A stretch of DNA of 7,895 nt from Nonlabens sp. (GTDB lineage Bacteria; Bacteroidota; Bacteroidia; Flavobacteriales; Flavobacteriaceae). Made by a program: the position numbers and the translations under genes. The notes under the pieces were generated by a model. It made no database searches. It was not told where the DNA came from and saw only the letters and a list, made by a program, of their open reading frames with translations. The stretch is taken from positions 422 to 8,316 of the forward strand of contig JANQTO010000429.1 in the NCBI GenBank assembly GCA_030731685.1. The letters run 5' to 3'. Positions 1-6,707 of the stretch are shown in pieces; position 1 is the stretch's first letter; every line of letters starts with the position of its first letter.

Positions 1-784
1 ATACTCTGCCATAAGAATTCAAAAATTTAATGAGTCAGTAGATGCACAAATTGCTTTTACAGAGGTTAAGGAAGTGTTTGGTAAAGAGTCTCGAATTGAA
101 CTTTCTAAGAAAAACGGATTAAGAATTGATATTAATCGTCAAAATGTAGACACTCAAAAGTTCATTAGAACAGAAACTGGATTAACTTTAGGTTTTGGAT
201 ACAACTTTATGAGTGGCGATAATCTGGATATTAATGATTTTAGTTACCCAAATAATAATTATTTCGCGTTAGGCTACCAATGGAAGACCTCGCTCGATAA
301 AGAAACAAATAATTTTAGGTTGTTATACGGTGTAGAATACCAATCGCAAGGAACAGAGTTGAATGGAAATCGCTTCTTCACTCAAGGCGATGAGACTCAA
401 ATAGCACCAATTGGTTTTAATGTTGATAAGGCAAAATTCCGTCAAGACCAACTCGTATTTCCCGTTTCTCTAGAGTTTGGTGGTAGCAACAGAAAAGATT
501 ACGATGATGGTCGGGTTCGTTTTGATGATTTTGATAAATGGAAAATAGGAATCGGTGGATTTGTAGGTTTTAATATGAGTTCCAGGTTGAAGCTTAAATA
601 CGAGCTCGATGGCAGAGATATCAAGGAAACGCGCGTTAATAATTTTGATAATGAAAAATTTTTATACGGAATTGATGCATACATAGGTCATGGAGAAGTT
701 CATTTCTTCGGCCGTATGAACTTAAATAATGTGTTCAATAATAATTCGGTAGATGCACAGTATATATCCTTCGGTATACGCTGA
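1..784 (+). CDS. Outer-membrane beta-barrel (porin-like) protein, 5' end missing
   Basis: The frame is open from base 2, so the gene begins outside the window; the GTG at 74 is internal, not a start. About 260 residues are visible, ending in TGA. The protein is a paralogue of the next gene. Shared blocks include GNRFF/GNRLF, PVSLEFG/PVHLEFG, GIGGFVG/GVGGYLG followed by a KYE..GR motif, and a C-terminal block, FLYGIDAYIGHG against FVYGLSAYVGKG, ending in NNVF..NSVDAQ..SFGIR. Alternating hydrophobic residues and the terminal strand fit an outer-membrane beta-barrel of the Bacteroidota porin-like type. A similar SVDAQIAF segment appears in the first 20 visible residues. The role is unknown; I recognise the family type, not a substrate. 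A strong terminator follows directly. Confidence 0.75.
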   Translation, partial: YSAIRIQKFNESVDAQIAFTEVKEVFGKESRIELSKKNGLRIDINRQNVDTQKFIRTETGLTLGFGYNFMSGDNLDINDFSYPNNNYFALGYQWKTSLDKETNNFRLLYGVEYQSQGTELNGNRFFTQGDETQIAPIGFNVDKAKFRQDQLVFPVSLEFGGSNRKDYDDGRVRFDDFDKWKIGIGGFVGFNMSSRLKLKYELDGRDIKETRVNNFDNEKFLYGIDAYIGHGEVHFFGRMNLNNVFNNNSVDAQYISFGIR

Positions 785-810
785 CAATAATTTAAATTGA
801 GTTAGCCACC

Positions 811-842
811 AGAAGTTCCTGCATCGTGCAGGAACTTCTTTT
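811..842 (+). terminator. Rho-independent terminator after the first barrel gene
   Basis: A perfect 13-bp stem (AGAAGTTCCTGCA at 811-823 with its complement at 827-839) closes a three-base TCG loop and runs into TTTT. It starts 27 bases after the stop codon, so the upstream gene is probably transcriptionally separate from the next paralogue. Confidence 0.88.
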
Positions 843-905
843 AACTCTCAAGCAACAATCCCTTTTTTATTTATAAATTTAACATAACTAATTAAACCTT
901 TTAAA

Positions 906-1688
906 ATGAAAAAACAACTACTTTTTGCAATCGCAATTGGTCTTACCACCATAATGACCGCTCAGGATAATGACGGCGATTCATCAGAAGACAAAAACAA
1001 AGCACCCGTAGATTTCCTCGATGTTTTTGATAACTCTCGTAGAAATAAAGAAATGGTCTGCACCACTACAGACGGTATTTTTGCCATAGGCTGGAACCAG
1101 GCGCTAGGAAATGGCAACGGCATAGGTGATAATTACCGCTTTTGGGGTTCGGCGAGCCTAGAGTTTGGGATACAGTTCTCAACTCGTTTGCTAGAAAACA
1201 GCGATGCCGTGCGTTTAAATTATGGAGTTGCCATGAGATGGCAAAGTCTACGCATACGAGGTAATAGATTATTTGCAACCCAAGATAATGTTACAGACTT
1301 AGAAACAATAAACCTGGATTTGGATAAGTCTAGCTTTAGTCAGTTTACGTTAATCGCGCCCGTACACCTGGAGTTTGGTAAAGGCGAACTCAAAGAATAT
1401 GCAAACGGTATCAAGCGATATGATAGAGATGACAGTTGGGTTGTAGGCGTAGGTGGTTATTTGGGAACCAATGCTTCCAGTGCCCAGCAAATCAAATATG
1501 AACGAGAAGGCCGCAACGTGCGAAATACGATTGAGAACGATTTTGAAATGGAACCGTTTGTATATGGTCTTAGTGCTTATGTAGGCAAAGGAGATTTCCA
1601 AATTTTTGCTACCTACGGTCTTAACGACGTGTTTAAAAATTCACCAGTGCAGGAACAAATGGTCAGCATCGGTTTCAGATTTCAGTAA
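906..1688 (+). CDS. Outer-membrane beta-barrel (porin-like) protein, full length
   Basis: A 260-residue protein with a Sec signal peptide: two lysines, a hydrophobic stretch at residues 5-17, and probable cleavage after TA at about residue 19. An acidic linker follows (residues 21-32), then a barrel domain to the C-terminus. Motifs include GNRLF (119-123), PVHLEFG (152-158), GVGGYLG (181-187), KYEREGR (197-203) and FVYGLSAYVGKG (218-229), with a terminal strand SIGFRFQ. All align with the preceding partial gene, so the two are a tandem paralogous pair. The protein probably sits in the outer membrane; substrate and role are unknown. The ATG is preferred because the signal peptide begins there. 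There is no Shine-Dalgarno sequence, as usual in this phylum. A weak -7-like TAAATTTA lies at 874-881 without a clear -33 TTG. It has its own terminator, so it is probably monocistronic. Confidence 0.8.
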   Translation: MKKQLLFAIAIGLTTIMTAQDNDGDSSEDKNKAPVDFLDVFDNSRRNKEMVCTTTDGIFAIGWNQALGNGNGIGDNYRFWGSASLEFGIQFSTRLLENSDAVRLNYGVAMRWQSLRIRGNRLFATQDNVTDLETINLDLDKSSFSQFTLIAPVHLEFGKGELKEYANGIKRYDRDDSWVVGVGGYLGTNASSAQQIKYEREGRNVRNTIENDFEMEPFVYGLSAYVGKGDFQIFATYGLNDVFKNSPVQEQMVSIGFRFQ

Positions 1689-1706
1689 ATCAACTATTAA
1701 CATTGC

Positions 1707-1737
1707 AAGAGCTCCTGTATTTTACAGGGGCTTTTTT
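1707..1737 (+). terminator. Rho-independent terminator after the second barrel gene
   Basis: GCTCCTGTA (1711-1719) pairs with TACAGGGGC (1723-1731) around a TTT loop with one U-G wobble. Upstream A/G residues extend the stem into the six-T run at 1732-1737. It begins about 20 bases after the stop codon. Confidence 0.85.
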
Positions 1738-1745
1738 GTTTGTCA

Positions 1746-1760
1746 GCTTTCGCGAAAGCG
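1746..1760. repeat. Palindromic repeat copy 1 (GCTTTCGCGAAAGC core)
   Basis: A perfect 14-bp palindrome at 1746-1759, followed by G, lies just past the terminator in the non-coding region upstream of dnaG. The same 15 bases recur at 5424-5438. Two copies of a 15-mer in under 8 kb is far above chance, so this is a repeat or protein-binding site rather than coincidence. From memory, similar palindromes are abundant in some marine Flavobacteriaceae; I could not check this. Confidence 0.7.
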
Positions 1761-1819
1761 TACTTGTCAAAAGCCATACAATACAAAGCAGTCATAGCGT
1801 CAAACCACCTAGCTTTTCA

Positions 1820-1827
1820 TACTTTTA
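1820..1827 (+). promoter_or_regulatory. Possible -7 promoter element for dnaG
   Basis: TACTTTTA matches seven of eight positions of the Bacteroidota -7 consensus TAnnTTTG and would give a leader of roughly 20 bases before the TTG start at 1852. I see no TTG at the usual -33 spacing, so this is tentative. Confidence 0.3.
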
Positions 1828-1851
1828 CACTTTACAAAAATTTCCATATAA

Positions 1852-3813
1852 TTGATATCAAGATCAACCGTAGATGCCGTATTTGAAGCCGCCCGCGTAG
1901 AGGAGGTGATAGGTGATTTTGTGCAATTAAAAAAATCGGGCAGTAACTACAAAGGCTTGAGCCCGTTTAGTGACGAGCGCTCACCTAGCTTTATGGTTTC
2001 TCCCGTGAAACAAATATGGAAAGACTTTTCCAGTGGTAAAGGTGGCAACGCAGTCTCCTTTATTATGGAGCATGAACACTTCACCTTTCCCGAGGCCATA
2101 AAATGGCTCGCAAAACGCTACGGCATTGAGGTAGAAGAAACCCAGCAGACTGATGAGGAAAAACAGGTTCAGGACGACAAGGAGTCCATGTACCTCGTTG
2201 CGACATTTGCCGCAAAATGGTTTAATGCACAACTAGAGACTGAAATGGGTAGCGCCATAGGCAAGAGTTATTTTGTAGAACGCGGTTTTACTAAAGAAAC
2301 GATTGATTACTTCCAGTTAGGATATTCACCAGATGCGTGGACTGCACTTACTGATGCTGCACTTGCAGCAGGTTACAGCCTCGATTATCTAGAGCGCACT
2401 GGACTTACCATTGTAAAGGAAGATAAAAAATTTGACCGATTCAAAGGTCGGGTCATGTTTCCCATACGTAGCCATTCGGGTCGCGTATTAGGTTTTGGTG
2501 GACGTATTCTCATTGCAGACAAGAAAGCAGCAAAGTATCAAAACTCCCCACAAAGTGAGATTTACGATAAGTCTAAAGTCTTGTATGGTATTTATGAATC
2601 GAAGCAAGCGATTGCTAAAGAAGACCTGTGCTACCTCGTAGAAGGTTATACAGACGTTATCCAGATGCATCAGGCTGGTGTTAAAAACGTAGTTTCTAGT
2701 TCAGGAACAGCGCTCACAACAGAGCAAATACGGTTGATATCTAGGCTTACTAAGAACATTACTGTTTTGTACGACGGTGACGCCGCCGGTATGCGTGCCG
2801 CTATACGTGGTATTGACTTGATACTCGAGGCTGGTATGAATGTGCGTGTGTGTACCTTTCCTGAAGGTGAAGACCCAGACAGTTTTGCAAAGTCACACAC
2901 CCAACTAGAAATAGAGACTTTTCTAAAGGACGAGGCCGTAGATTTCATAAAGTTTAAGTCTGGTCTATTAAAGGATGAAGCCGCTGGCGACCCTATCAAA
3001 AAAGCGGGCATGATACGCGAGATAGTGACGACTATAGCAAAGATTCCTGATAGTATTTCTCGCGAGGTTTATATACGAGAAACTGCAACCATACTAGATA
3101 TAGGTGAAGACGTGCTTTTTTCTACACTTGCCCAAATGCGCAATGCCAGTGAAAACGAAGAGCGCAAAAAGGACATCAAACAACAACAGCAAAAAGCATT
3201 TACCAAAGTTGAGGAGCTACCTGCCACAGCGCCCGTAGACCGCAGGGAAATACTGGAAAGCACGATTATTAAAATACTATTGCTCTACGGCGATAAGGTT
3301 GCCGATTTTGAAGAAGAGTTCCTACAGGAATCTGAAGACGGTGAGCTGGTCGTGGAACCCGTAAAAATGACAGTTCCGGTTTATGAAAAAATATACTTGG
3401 ACTTACAGGGTGATGAGATTGAATTTTCAAATCCGCGATTTAAAAATTTGTACCCTAAGCTCATAGACATTATGTTATTGAGTGGTCGTATTGATGTAAA
3501 CATGATTATGACTGAGCTGAGCGATGAAGAAGCGGCGATGATTGCAGACCTAATTATGGGCGAGGACCGTTACCAGTTACACCGCTGGGACGAAAAGCAA
3601 ATTTTTGTAAAGACAAAGGAAGAAACCGTTGCCGTGTATGTCATGGACACGATATTGAATTTTAGAAGGCTTATGATTCAGGAAAAGATTAAGGCGCTGA
3701 GTAATGAACTTACTACTAACGAAAATGTAGATGCCACCGATATCCTTTCACAAGTAAAAGACCATATCAATTTACAAAAATATCTGGGCAGTAGGTTAAA
3801 TAGGGTAGTGTAG
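1852..3813 (+). CDS. dnaG: DNA primase DnaG
   Basis: Synthesises RNA primers for replication and works with the replicative helicase. The 653 residues show the DnaG order: an N-terminal zinc-finger-like domain (about 31-93, with SPFSDERSPSF and the GGNAVSF tail), a polymerase core (KFDRFKGRVMFPI 193-205, GRVLGFGGR 210-218, KYQNSPQSEIY 228-238), a TOPRIM domain (EGYTDV 264-269, YDGDAAG 307-313, EDPDSF 340-345) and a divergent helicase-binding C-terminus (about 465-653). The TOPRIM acidic residues E264, D308 and D310 are present. The four zinc ligands are not: the positions matching E. coli C40, H43, C61 and C64 are S37, S40, D58 and S61. The start is TTG directly after an in-frame TAA, so no earlier start is possible. 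The resulting MIS-type N-terminus matches what I recall of flavobacterial DnaG. It is longer than the E. coli protein (581), as I recall is usual in this phylum. Confidence 0.96.
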   Translation: MISRSTVDAVFEAARVEEVIGDFVQLKKSGSNYKGLSPFSDERSPSFMVSPVKQIWKDFSSGKGGNAVSFIMEHEHFTFPEAIKWLAKRYGIEVEETQQTDEEKQVQDDKESMYLVATFAAKWFNAQLETEMGSAIGKSYFVERGFTKETIDYFQLGYSPDAWTALTDAALAAGYSLDYLERTGLTIVKEDKKFDRFKGRVMFPIRSHSGRVLGFGGRILIADKKAAKYQNSPQSEIYDKSKVLYGIYESKQAIAKEDLCYLVEGYTDVIQMHQAGVKNVVSSSGTALTTEQIRLISRLTKNITVLYDGDAAGMRAAIRGIDLILEAGMNVRVCTFPEGEDPDSFAKSHTQLEIETFLKDEAVDFIKFKSGLLKDEAAGDPIKKAGMIREIVTTIAKIPDSISREVYIRETATILDIGEDVLFSTLAQMRNASENEERKKDIKQQQQKAFTKVEELPATAPVDRREILESTIIKILLLYGDKVADFEEEFLQESEDGELVVEPVKMTVPVYEKIYLDLQGDEIEFSNPRFKNLYPKLIDIMLLSGRIDVNMIMTELSDEEAAMIADLIMGEDRYQLHRWDEKQIFVKTKEETVAVYVMDTILNFRRLMIQEKIKALSNELTTNENVDATDILSQVKDHINLQKYLGSRLNRVV

Positions 3814-3815
3814 CT

Positions 3816-4442
3816 TTATTTAGTAAGCTGTAACAAGCGAGACTGGTGAATAAGGTCTGCAATATTATCTACGTCTAGTTTTTTAAGCAAGCGTGTTTTA
3901 TAGGTACTCACTGTTTTCTCGTTGATATTTAAATCTTGCGAAATTTCTTTGTTACGTTTTCCTCTAGATAGTAAGTTAAGCACTTCTATTTCTCTAGTAG
4001 ATAGTTTTTTGAATCTAAGAACGTCTGCGCGCTTTAGGTTAACCTTAGACTGGTCGCTTATACCTTCACTTAAGAAAATACCACCATCTACAACGGTGAG
4101 CAACGCCTCTTTAATAACAGCTACTGAATGTGTCTTTGCCACATAACCTTGAGCTCCAGCTTTAATAGCGCTCAACGCATAGATTTCTTCAGGATGGCAG
4201 CTTACCACTAAAATTTTTAAGTCAGGTGAGTGTTCTTTTATTTCCCTTAAAATTCCGATTCCATTTGCGTCTGGCAAGTCTATCTCAAGTATAACCACAT
4301 CTGGGTTATATTTTTCTATTGCTGGAATTAAATCGGTACCAGAAGCTACTTTTCCCTTGAATGTAAATTTAGAGTCACGTTTCATCATAGCCTTCAGTCC
4401 AAGACGGAATATGGGATGATGATCTGCTAAAAGTATTCTCAT
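3816..4442 (-). CDS. NarL/LuxR-type response regulator with atypical receiver
   Basis: A 208-residue protein with an N-terminal receiver domain (about 1-120) and a C-terminal LuxR/GerE helix-turn-helix (about 145-208; LSTREIEVLNLLSRG, then NEKTVSTYKTRLLKKL). It is probably a cytoplasmic DNA-binding transcription factor. The phosphoacceptor position, usually Asp, is Glu53 (VILEIDLP), and the usual acidic pair DD near the N-terminus is D7-H8 (LLADHHP). The switch Ser81 and Lys103 are kept. It may therefore signal without normal phosphorylation. No histidine kinase is adjacent. The ATG at 4442 is chosen over a TTG at 4460 because the promoter at 4465-4493 would start transcription near 4458-4461, and MRILLADHHP is the normal family start. 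It runs convergent to dnaG with two bases between stops. The target genes are unknown. Confidence 0.88.
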   Translation of the reverse strand: MRILLADHHPIFRLGLKAMMKRDSKFTFKGKVASGTDLIPAIEKYNPDVVILEIDLPDANGIGILREIKEHSPDLKILVVSCHPEEIYALSAIKAGAQGYVAKTHSVAVIKEALLTVVDGGIFLSEGISDQSKVNLKRADVLRFKKLSTREIEVLNLLSRGKRNKEISQDLNINEKTVSTYKTRLLKKLDVDNIADLIHQSRLLQLTK

Positions 4443-4464
4443 TAAACAAAAAATTGACAAAAAT

Positions 4465-4493
4465 CAAAAGTACGAGTTCACAATTGTATTCAA
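4465..4493 (-). promoter_or_regulatory. Bacteroidota-type promoter for the response regulator
   Basis: On the minus strand, TTG (4493-4491) is followed after 18 bases by TACTTTTG (4472-4465), an exact match to the TAnnTTTG -7 element with a suitable -33 TTG. Transcription would start near 4458-4461, giving a leader of about 16-19 bases before the ATG at 4442. Confidence 0.7.
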
Positions 4494-4503
4494 GCGATTA
4501 ATG

Positions 4504-4523
4504 ATGTAGGTATGCCCTTACAT
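4504..4523. repeat. Imperfect dyad upstream of the response-regulator promoter
   Basis: ATGTA and TACAT arms with an inner GG/CC pair and one bulged base surround a short centre. The dyad lies about 10 bases upstream of the -33 TTG, where an activator site could sit, and 22 bases after the nadE stop. No T-run follows in the minus-strand direction, so it is not a convincing nadE terminator. Confidence 0.25.
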
Positions 4524-4545
4524 AACAGATAAATAGGTGGTAAAA

Positions 4546-5334
4546 CTATCTTAAATTATTGGGGATAGTACAAACAGGTATTGGGTTCATTTTATGCTGG
4601 TTTCTCCTGTTGTAGTCTTTATATATTTGTATAACTTCTTGTTGTCTAGATGTTAAGGAGTTGCTGTCTATTTTTTTAAGAATAAATTCCATCGCCCATT
4701 CCAGCTCATCGTACGATGCCCCTATCTGGTCTTCGTCAGTACGCTCGGCTCCATAAAGTCCGTCGCTGGGTGCTGCTTTCATAATACTTGTAGGAACTTG
4801 TAAGAAATCTCCAACGGTGTAAACCTCACTTTTTAGCAAATCGGCTATGGGGCTTACATCCACACCGCCGTCGCCATATTTTGTATAGAATCCTACGCCA
4901 AAATCCTCAACCTTGTTCCCTGTTCCGGCAACCAGCAAGCCATGCACTCCACCATGGTAATACAACGTAGTCATGCGCAATCTCGCACGCGTATTTCCTA
5001 GAGTAAGTTCCACCTGTGGATTGTTCTCTACGGCTGGCATAGCATTAACAAACGTATCAAAAACAGGCGTGAGGTCACTGCGCACGTCGTTCACATTATC
5101 AAACCGCTCTTTAAGTTGCTTGATATGCTCCTGTGCACGGGTCACGTGGTCTTGATGCTGGTGTATGGGCATTTCCACACACAGGACATCCAGACCAGTC
5201 ATAGCACAAAGTGTTGAGGTGACCGCGCTGTCTATGCCGCCGCTCACACCCACCACATAACCTTTAACACGTGCATTCTCTGCATAATCTTTTAGCCATT
5301 TTACGATGTGCTCGGTCACTTTTTCTACGTTCAT
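4546..5334 (-). CDS. nadE: NAD+ synthetase, ammonia-dependent type
   Basis: Converts deamido-NAD, ATP and ammonia to NAD+, the last step of NAD synthesis, in the cytoplasm. The 262 residues carry the N-type ATP pyrophosphatase P-loop SGGIDS (31-36), GNTRARLRM (113-121), GTGNKVEDFGVGFYTKYGDG (137-156), a PIADLLKSEVY segment (162-172) and PSDGLYGAERTDEDQIG (189-205), all hallmarks of NadE. There is no N-terminal glutaminase (nitrilase-like) domain, so ammonia must come from elsewhere. The length fits the short, single-domain class. The ATG start puts the first helix where expected. It is divergent from gldB across 53 bases; I found no convincing promoter for nadE there. The response regulator lies 103 bases downstream on the same strand without a clear terminator between, so some read-through is possible. 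Confidence 0.95.
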   Translation of the reverse strand: MNVEKVTEHIVKWLKDYAENARVKGYVVGVSGGIDSAVTSTLCAMTGLDVLCVEMPIHQHQDHVTRAQEHIKQLKERFDNVNDVRSDLTPVFDTFVNAMPAVENNPQVELTLGNTRARLRMTTLYYHGGVHGLLVAGTGNKVEDFGVGFYTKYGDGGVDVSPIADLLKSEVYTVGDFLQVPTSIMKAAPSDGLYGAERTDEDQIGASYDELEWAMEFILKKIDSNSLTSRQQEVIQIYKDYNRRNQHKMNPIPVCTIPNNLR

Positions 5335-5339
5335 AATTG

Positions 5340-5348
5340 TATTTTTGC
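5340..5348 (+). promoter_or_regulatory. -7 promoter element for gldB-gldC
   Basis: TATTTTTGC is an exact match to the extended Bacteroidota -7 element TAnnTTTGC, in the 53-base gap between nadE and gldB. The -33 position, inside nadE, has only TTT rather than TTG. Transcription would start near 5353, about 35 bases before the gldB ATG. Confidence 0.55.
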
Positions 5349-5352
5349 AGGG

Positions 5353-5391
5353 ATGAAATTAAATAAAAATAATATCGTTAGTACGCTATGA
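5353..5391 (+). other. Possible 12-codon leader ORF overlapping the gldB start
   Basis: An ATG four bases after the -7 element opens a 12-codon reading frame (MKLNKNNIVSTL) whose TGA stop overlaps the gldB ATG as ATGA. This layout would allow translational coupling. It may be chance: the frame is short and AT-rich, and I know of no homologue. Confidence 0.25.
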
Positions 5392-6368
5392 CTCTAAAGT
5401 TAATAAGAATTTTTGTTTTTTTCGCTTTCGCGAAAGCGATAATTTCATGCAACACCACATCTAAAAAAGACGTTGTGGTAGATACCGTAAAAGTGGAGTC
5501 CTCATTTTTCCCATTTCACGAAGATTTTGCAAAAGCAGGACCTGATGATTTAGCAACGTTAAAGGCAAAATATCCAAACATTCTTTCTTCGCGAGTGCCT
5601 GATAGCGTGTGGCTTGCACGATTGAGTGGTAAGGATACCATACAGAATTTGCTGGAAGATGCGATTGCCGAAAAGAAATTTGACCTCAAGAAAATAGAAT
5701 CGCAGGTTGTAGACATCATGAAGCATGTGAAATATTATTTTCCAGAGTTTCAGGAAACGCCTGTGTACACGGTAATTTCAGACGTAGATTATCAAAATCG
5801 AATTTACGTGGGCGAGAATGAACTTATCATAAGTGTCGATACCTACCTAGGAAAGGACCACGAGCTTTATCAAGGCATTAGCGCATATCAGCGGGAACAT
5901 CTAAACCCAGAACAAATCCCGGCCGATGTTGCCATGGAATACGCAAAGTTGTTTGTAGAGCCTACCATGGACCGCACTTTTTTGGGTAGTATGATATATC
6001 ATGGCAAGCTGCATTATTTACAGTCATTGTTTGCACCGCAGGCAGCAGGCGCTGAGCTTTTTGAGTATAAGCCCGTGAAATACGATTACATGGTTGAGAA
6101 TGAGTCTGAGGTATGGCGTTATTTTGTAGATAGGGACTTGCTTTATAGCACAGATAATAAGCTTTTACCACGTTTTATACTTGCAGCGCCATTTTCTAAA
6201 TTTTACCTAGAAGTTGACCAGGAAACACCAGGCGGCGCAGCTCGCTATATAGGATATCGTATTGTAGAAAGTTATATGCAATATAATGAGCAAACTACAC
6301 TAGACCAGCTCATAAATATGGATGCTGATGTCCTTTTCAATAAATCTAAATACAAACCTAAACAGTAA
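5388..6368 (+). CDS. gldB: Gliding motility lipoprotein GldB
   Basis: A 326-residue lipoprotein recognised as GldB, a protein required for gliding in Flavobacterium johnsoniae. Residues 1-20 form a type II signal peptide with lipobox IIS and acylated Cys21; it is probably membrane-anchored and exposed to the periplasm. The mature protein has no further membrane segment. Features seen include SRVPDSVWLARL (68-79), KYYFPEF (115-121), a YLGKDHELYQG block (153-163), the FLGSMIYHGKLHYLQSL segment (198-214) and a C-terminal GGAARYIGYRIVESY (282-296). HGKLH (205-209) resembles a zincin HExxH with the Glu lost; a link to DUF2268-type zincins is my inference. gldC follows with a one-base overlap. Part of the signal peptide (residues 13-17, AFAKA) is encoded by a palindromic repeat, which puts Lys16 in the hydrophobic core. 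Confidence 0.9.
   Translation: MTLKLIRIFVFFAFAKAIISCNTTSKKDVVVDTVKVESSFFPFHEDFAKAGPDDLATLKAKYPNILSSRVPDSVWLARLSGKDTIQNLLEDAIAEKKFDLKKIESQVVDIMKHVKYYFPEFQETPVYTVISDVDYQNRIYVGENELIISVDTYLGKDHELYQGISAYQREHLNPEQIPADVAMEYAKLFVEPTMDRTFLGSMIYHGKLHYLQSLFAPQAAGAELFEYKPVKYDYMVENESEVWRYFVDRDLLYSTDNKLLPRFILAAPFSKFYLEVDQETPGGAARYIGYRIVESYMQYNEQTTLDQLINMDADVLFNKSKYKPKQ
5422..5439. repeat. Palindromic repeat copy 2, inside the gldB signal peptide
   Basis: TCGCTTTCGCGAAAGCGA is a perfect 18-bp palindrome that shares 15 bases with copy 1 at 1746-1760. Here it is coding, in frame, and supplies FAFAKA of the GldB signal peptide. Confidence 0.75.
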
Positions 6369-6706
6369 TGTCCCAAAAGAAACGATCAGAAATAAAAATA
6401 GCCATTGAACTTGACGAGAATAAGGTTCCAGAAAAGATATTCTGGACTGCACCTGATGGTGGTGTGAGTGGTTCAGAGTCTAAGGCCATGATGGTTTCTA
6501 TGTGGGACCACGTAGAGAAAGAAGCGTATCGTATCGATTTATGGACTAAAGAAATGCCTGTAGATGAGATGCGCGTCTTTTTTCACCAAACCTTAGTTAG
6601 TATGGCCGATACCTATTACCGTGCAACTAACGACGACAAGATGCGTGACACGATGATAGATTTTTGCGATTATTTTGCAGAGAAATTGGAACTTAAGAAG
6701 AAGTAG
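6368..6706 (+). CDS. gldC: Gliding motility protein GldC
   Basis: A 112-residue soluble protein recognised as GldC, which accompanies GldB; in F. johnsoniae loss of GldC impairs colony spreading, and it is not among the core T9SS motor proteins. It has no signal peptide or membrane segment, so it is probably cytoplasmic. Recognisable blocks are the N-terminal SEIKIAIELDENKVPEKIFW (7-26), a strongly conserved-looking start, then MWDHVEKEAYRIDLWTKEMPVDEM (45-68) and a helical C-terminus ending in KKK. Its ATG overlaps the gldB stop by one base (TAATG), implying translational coupling. The length is normal for the family. No hairpin terminator follows; instead a CAGTCG-type hexamer array begins within a few bases of the TAG stop. 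Confidence 0.92.
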   Translation: MSQKKRSEIKIAIELDENKVPEKIFWTAPDGGVSGSESKAMMVSMWDHVEKEAYRIDLWTKEMPVDEMRVFFHQTLVSMADTYYRATNDDKMRDTMIDFCDYFAEKLELKKK

Positions 6707-6707
6707 T

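Noticed and set aside
74..76. GTG at 74 as the start of the first gene
   Set aside because: The same frame is open to the window edge with protein-like sequence, and no signal peptide follows the GTG as expected for an outer-membrane protein.
1606..1797. Open frame of 63 codons overlapping the end of the second barrel gene
   Set aside because: It lies out of frame inside a well-supported gene, crosses that gene's terminator and the palindrome, and has no recognisable family or promoter.
2670..3011. Minus-strand open frame of 113 codons inside dnaG
   Set aside because: It is antisense to the conserved TOPRIM region; the low-complexity Ser-rich translation is typical of a shadow frame.
3812..3829. 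AGCTT/AAGCT dyad between dnaG and the regulator as a shared terminator
   Set aside because: The stem is only five pairs with an eight-base loop and no T-run beside it on either strand.
4443..4460. TTG at 4460 as start of the response regulator
   Set aside because: It would fall at the predicted transcription start, and the extra six residues are not typical before MRILLADHHP.
5335..5387. Promoter for nadE in the divergent gap
   Set aside because: The best minus-strand candidate, TATTTTTA, has a mismatch and no TTG at the right distance.
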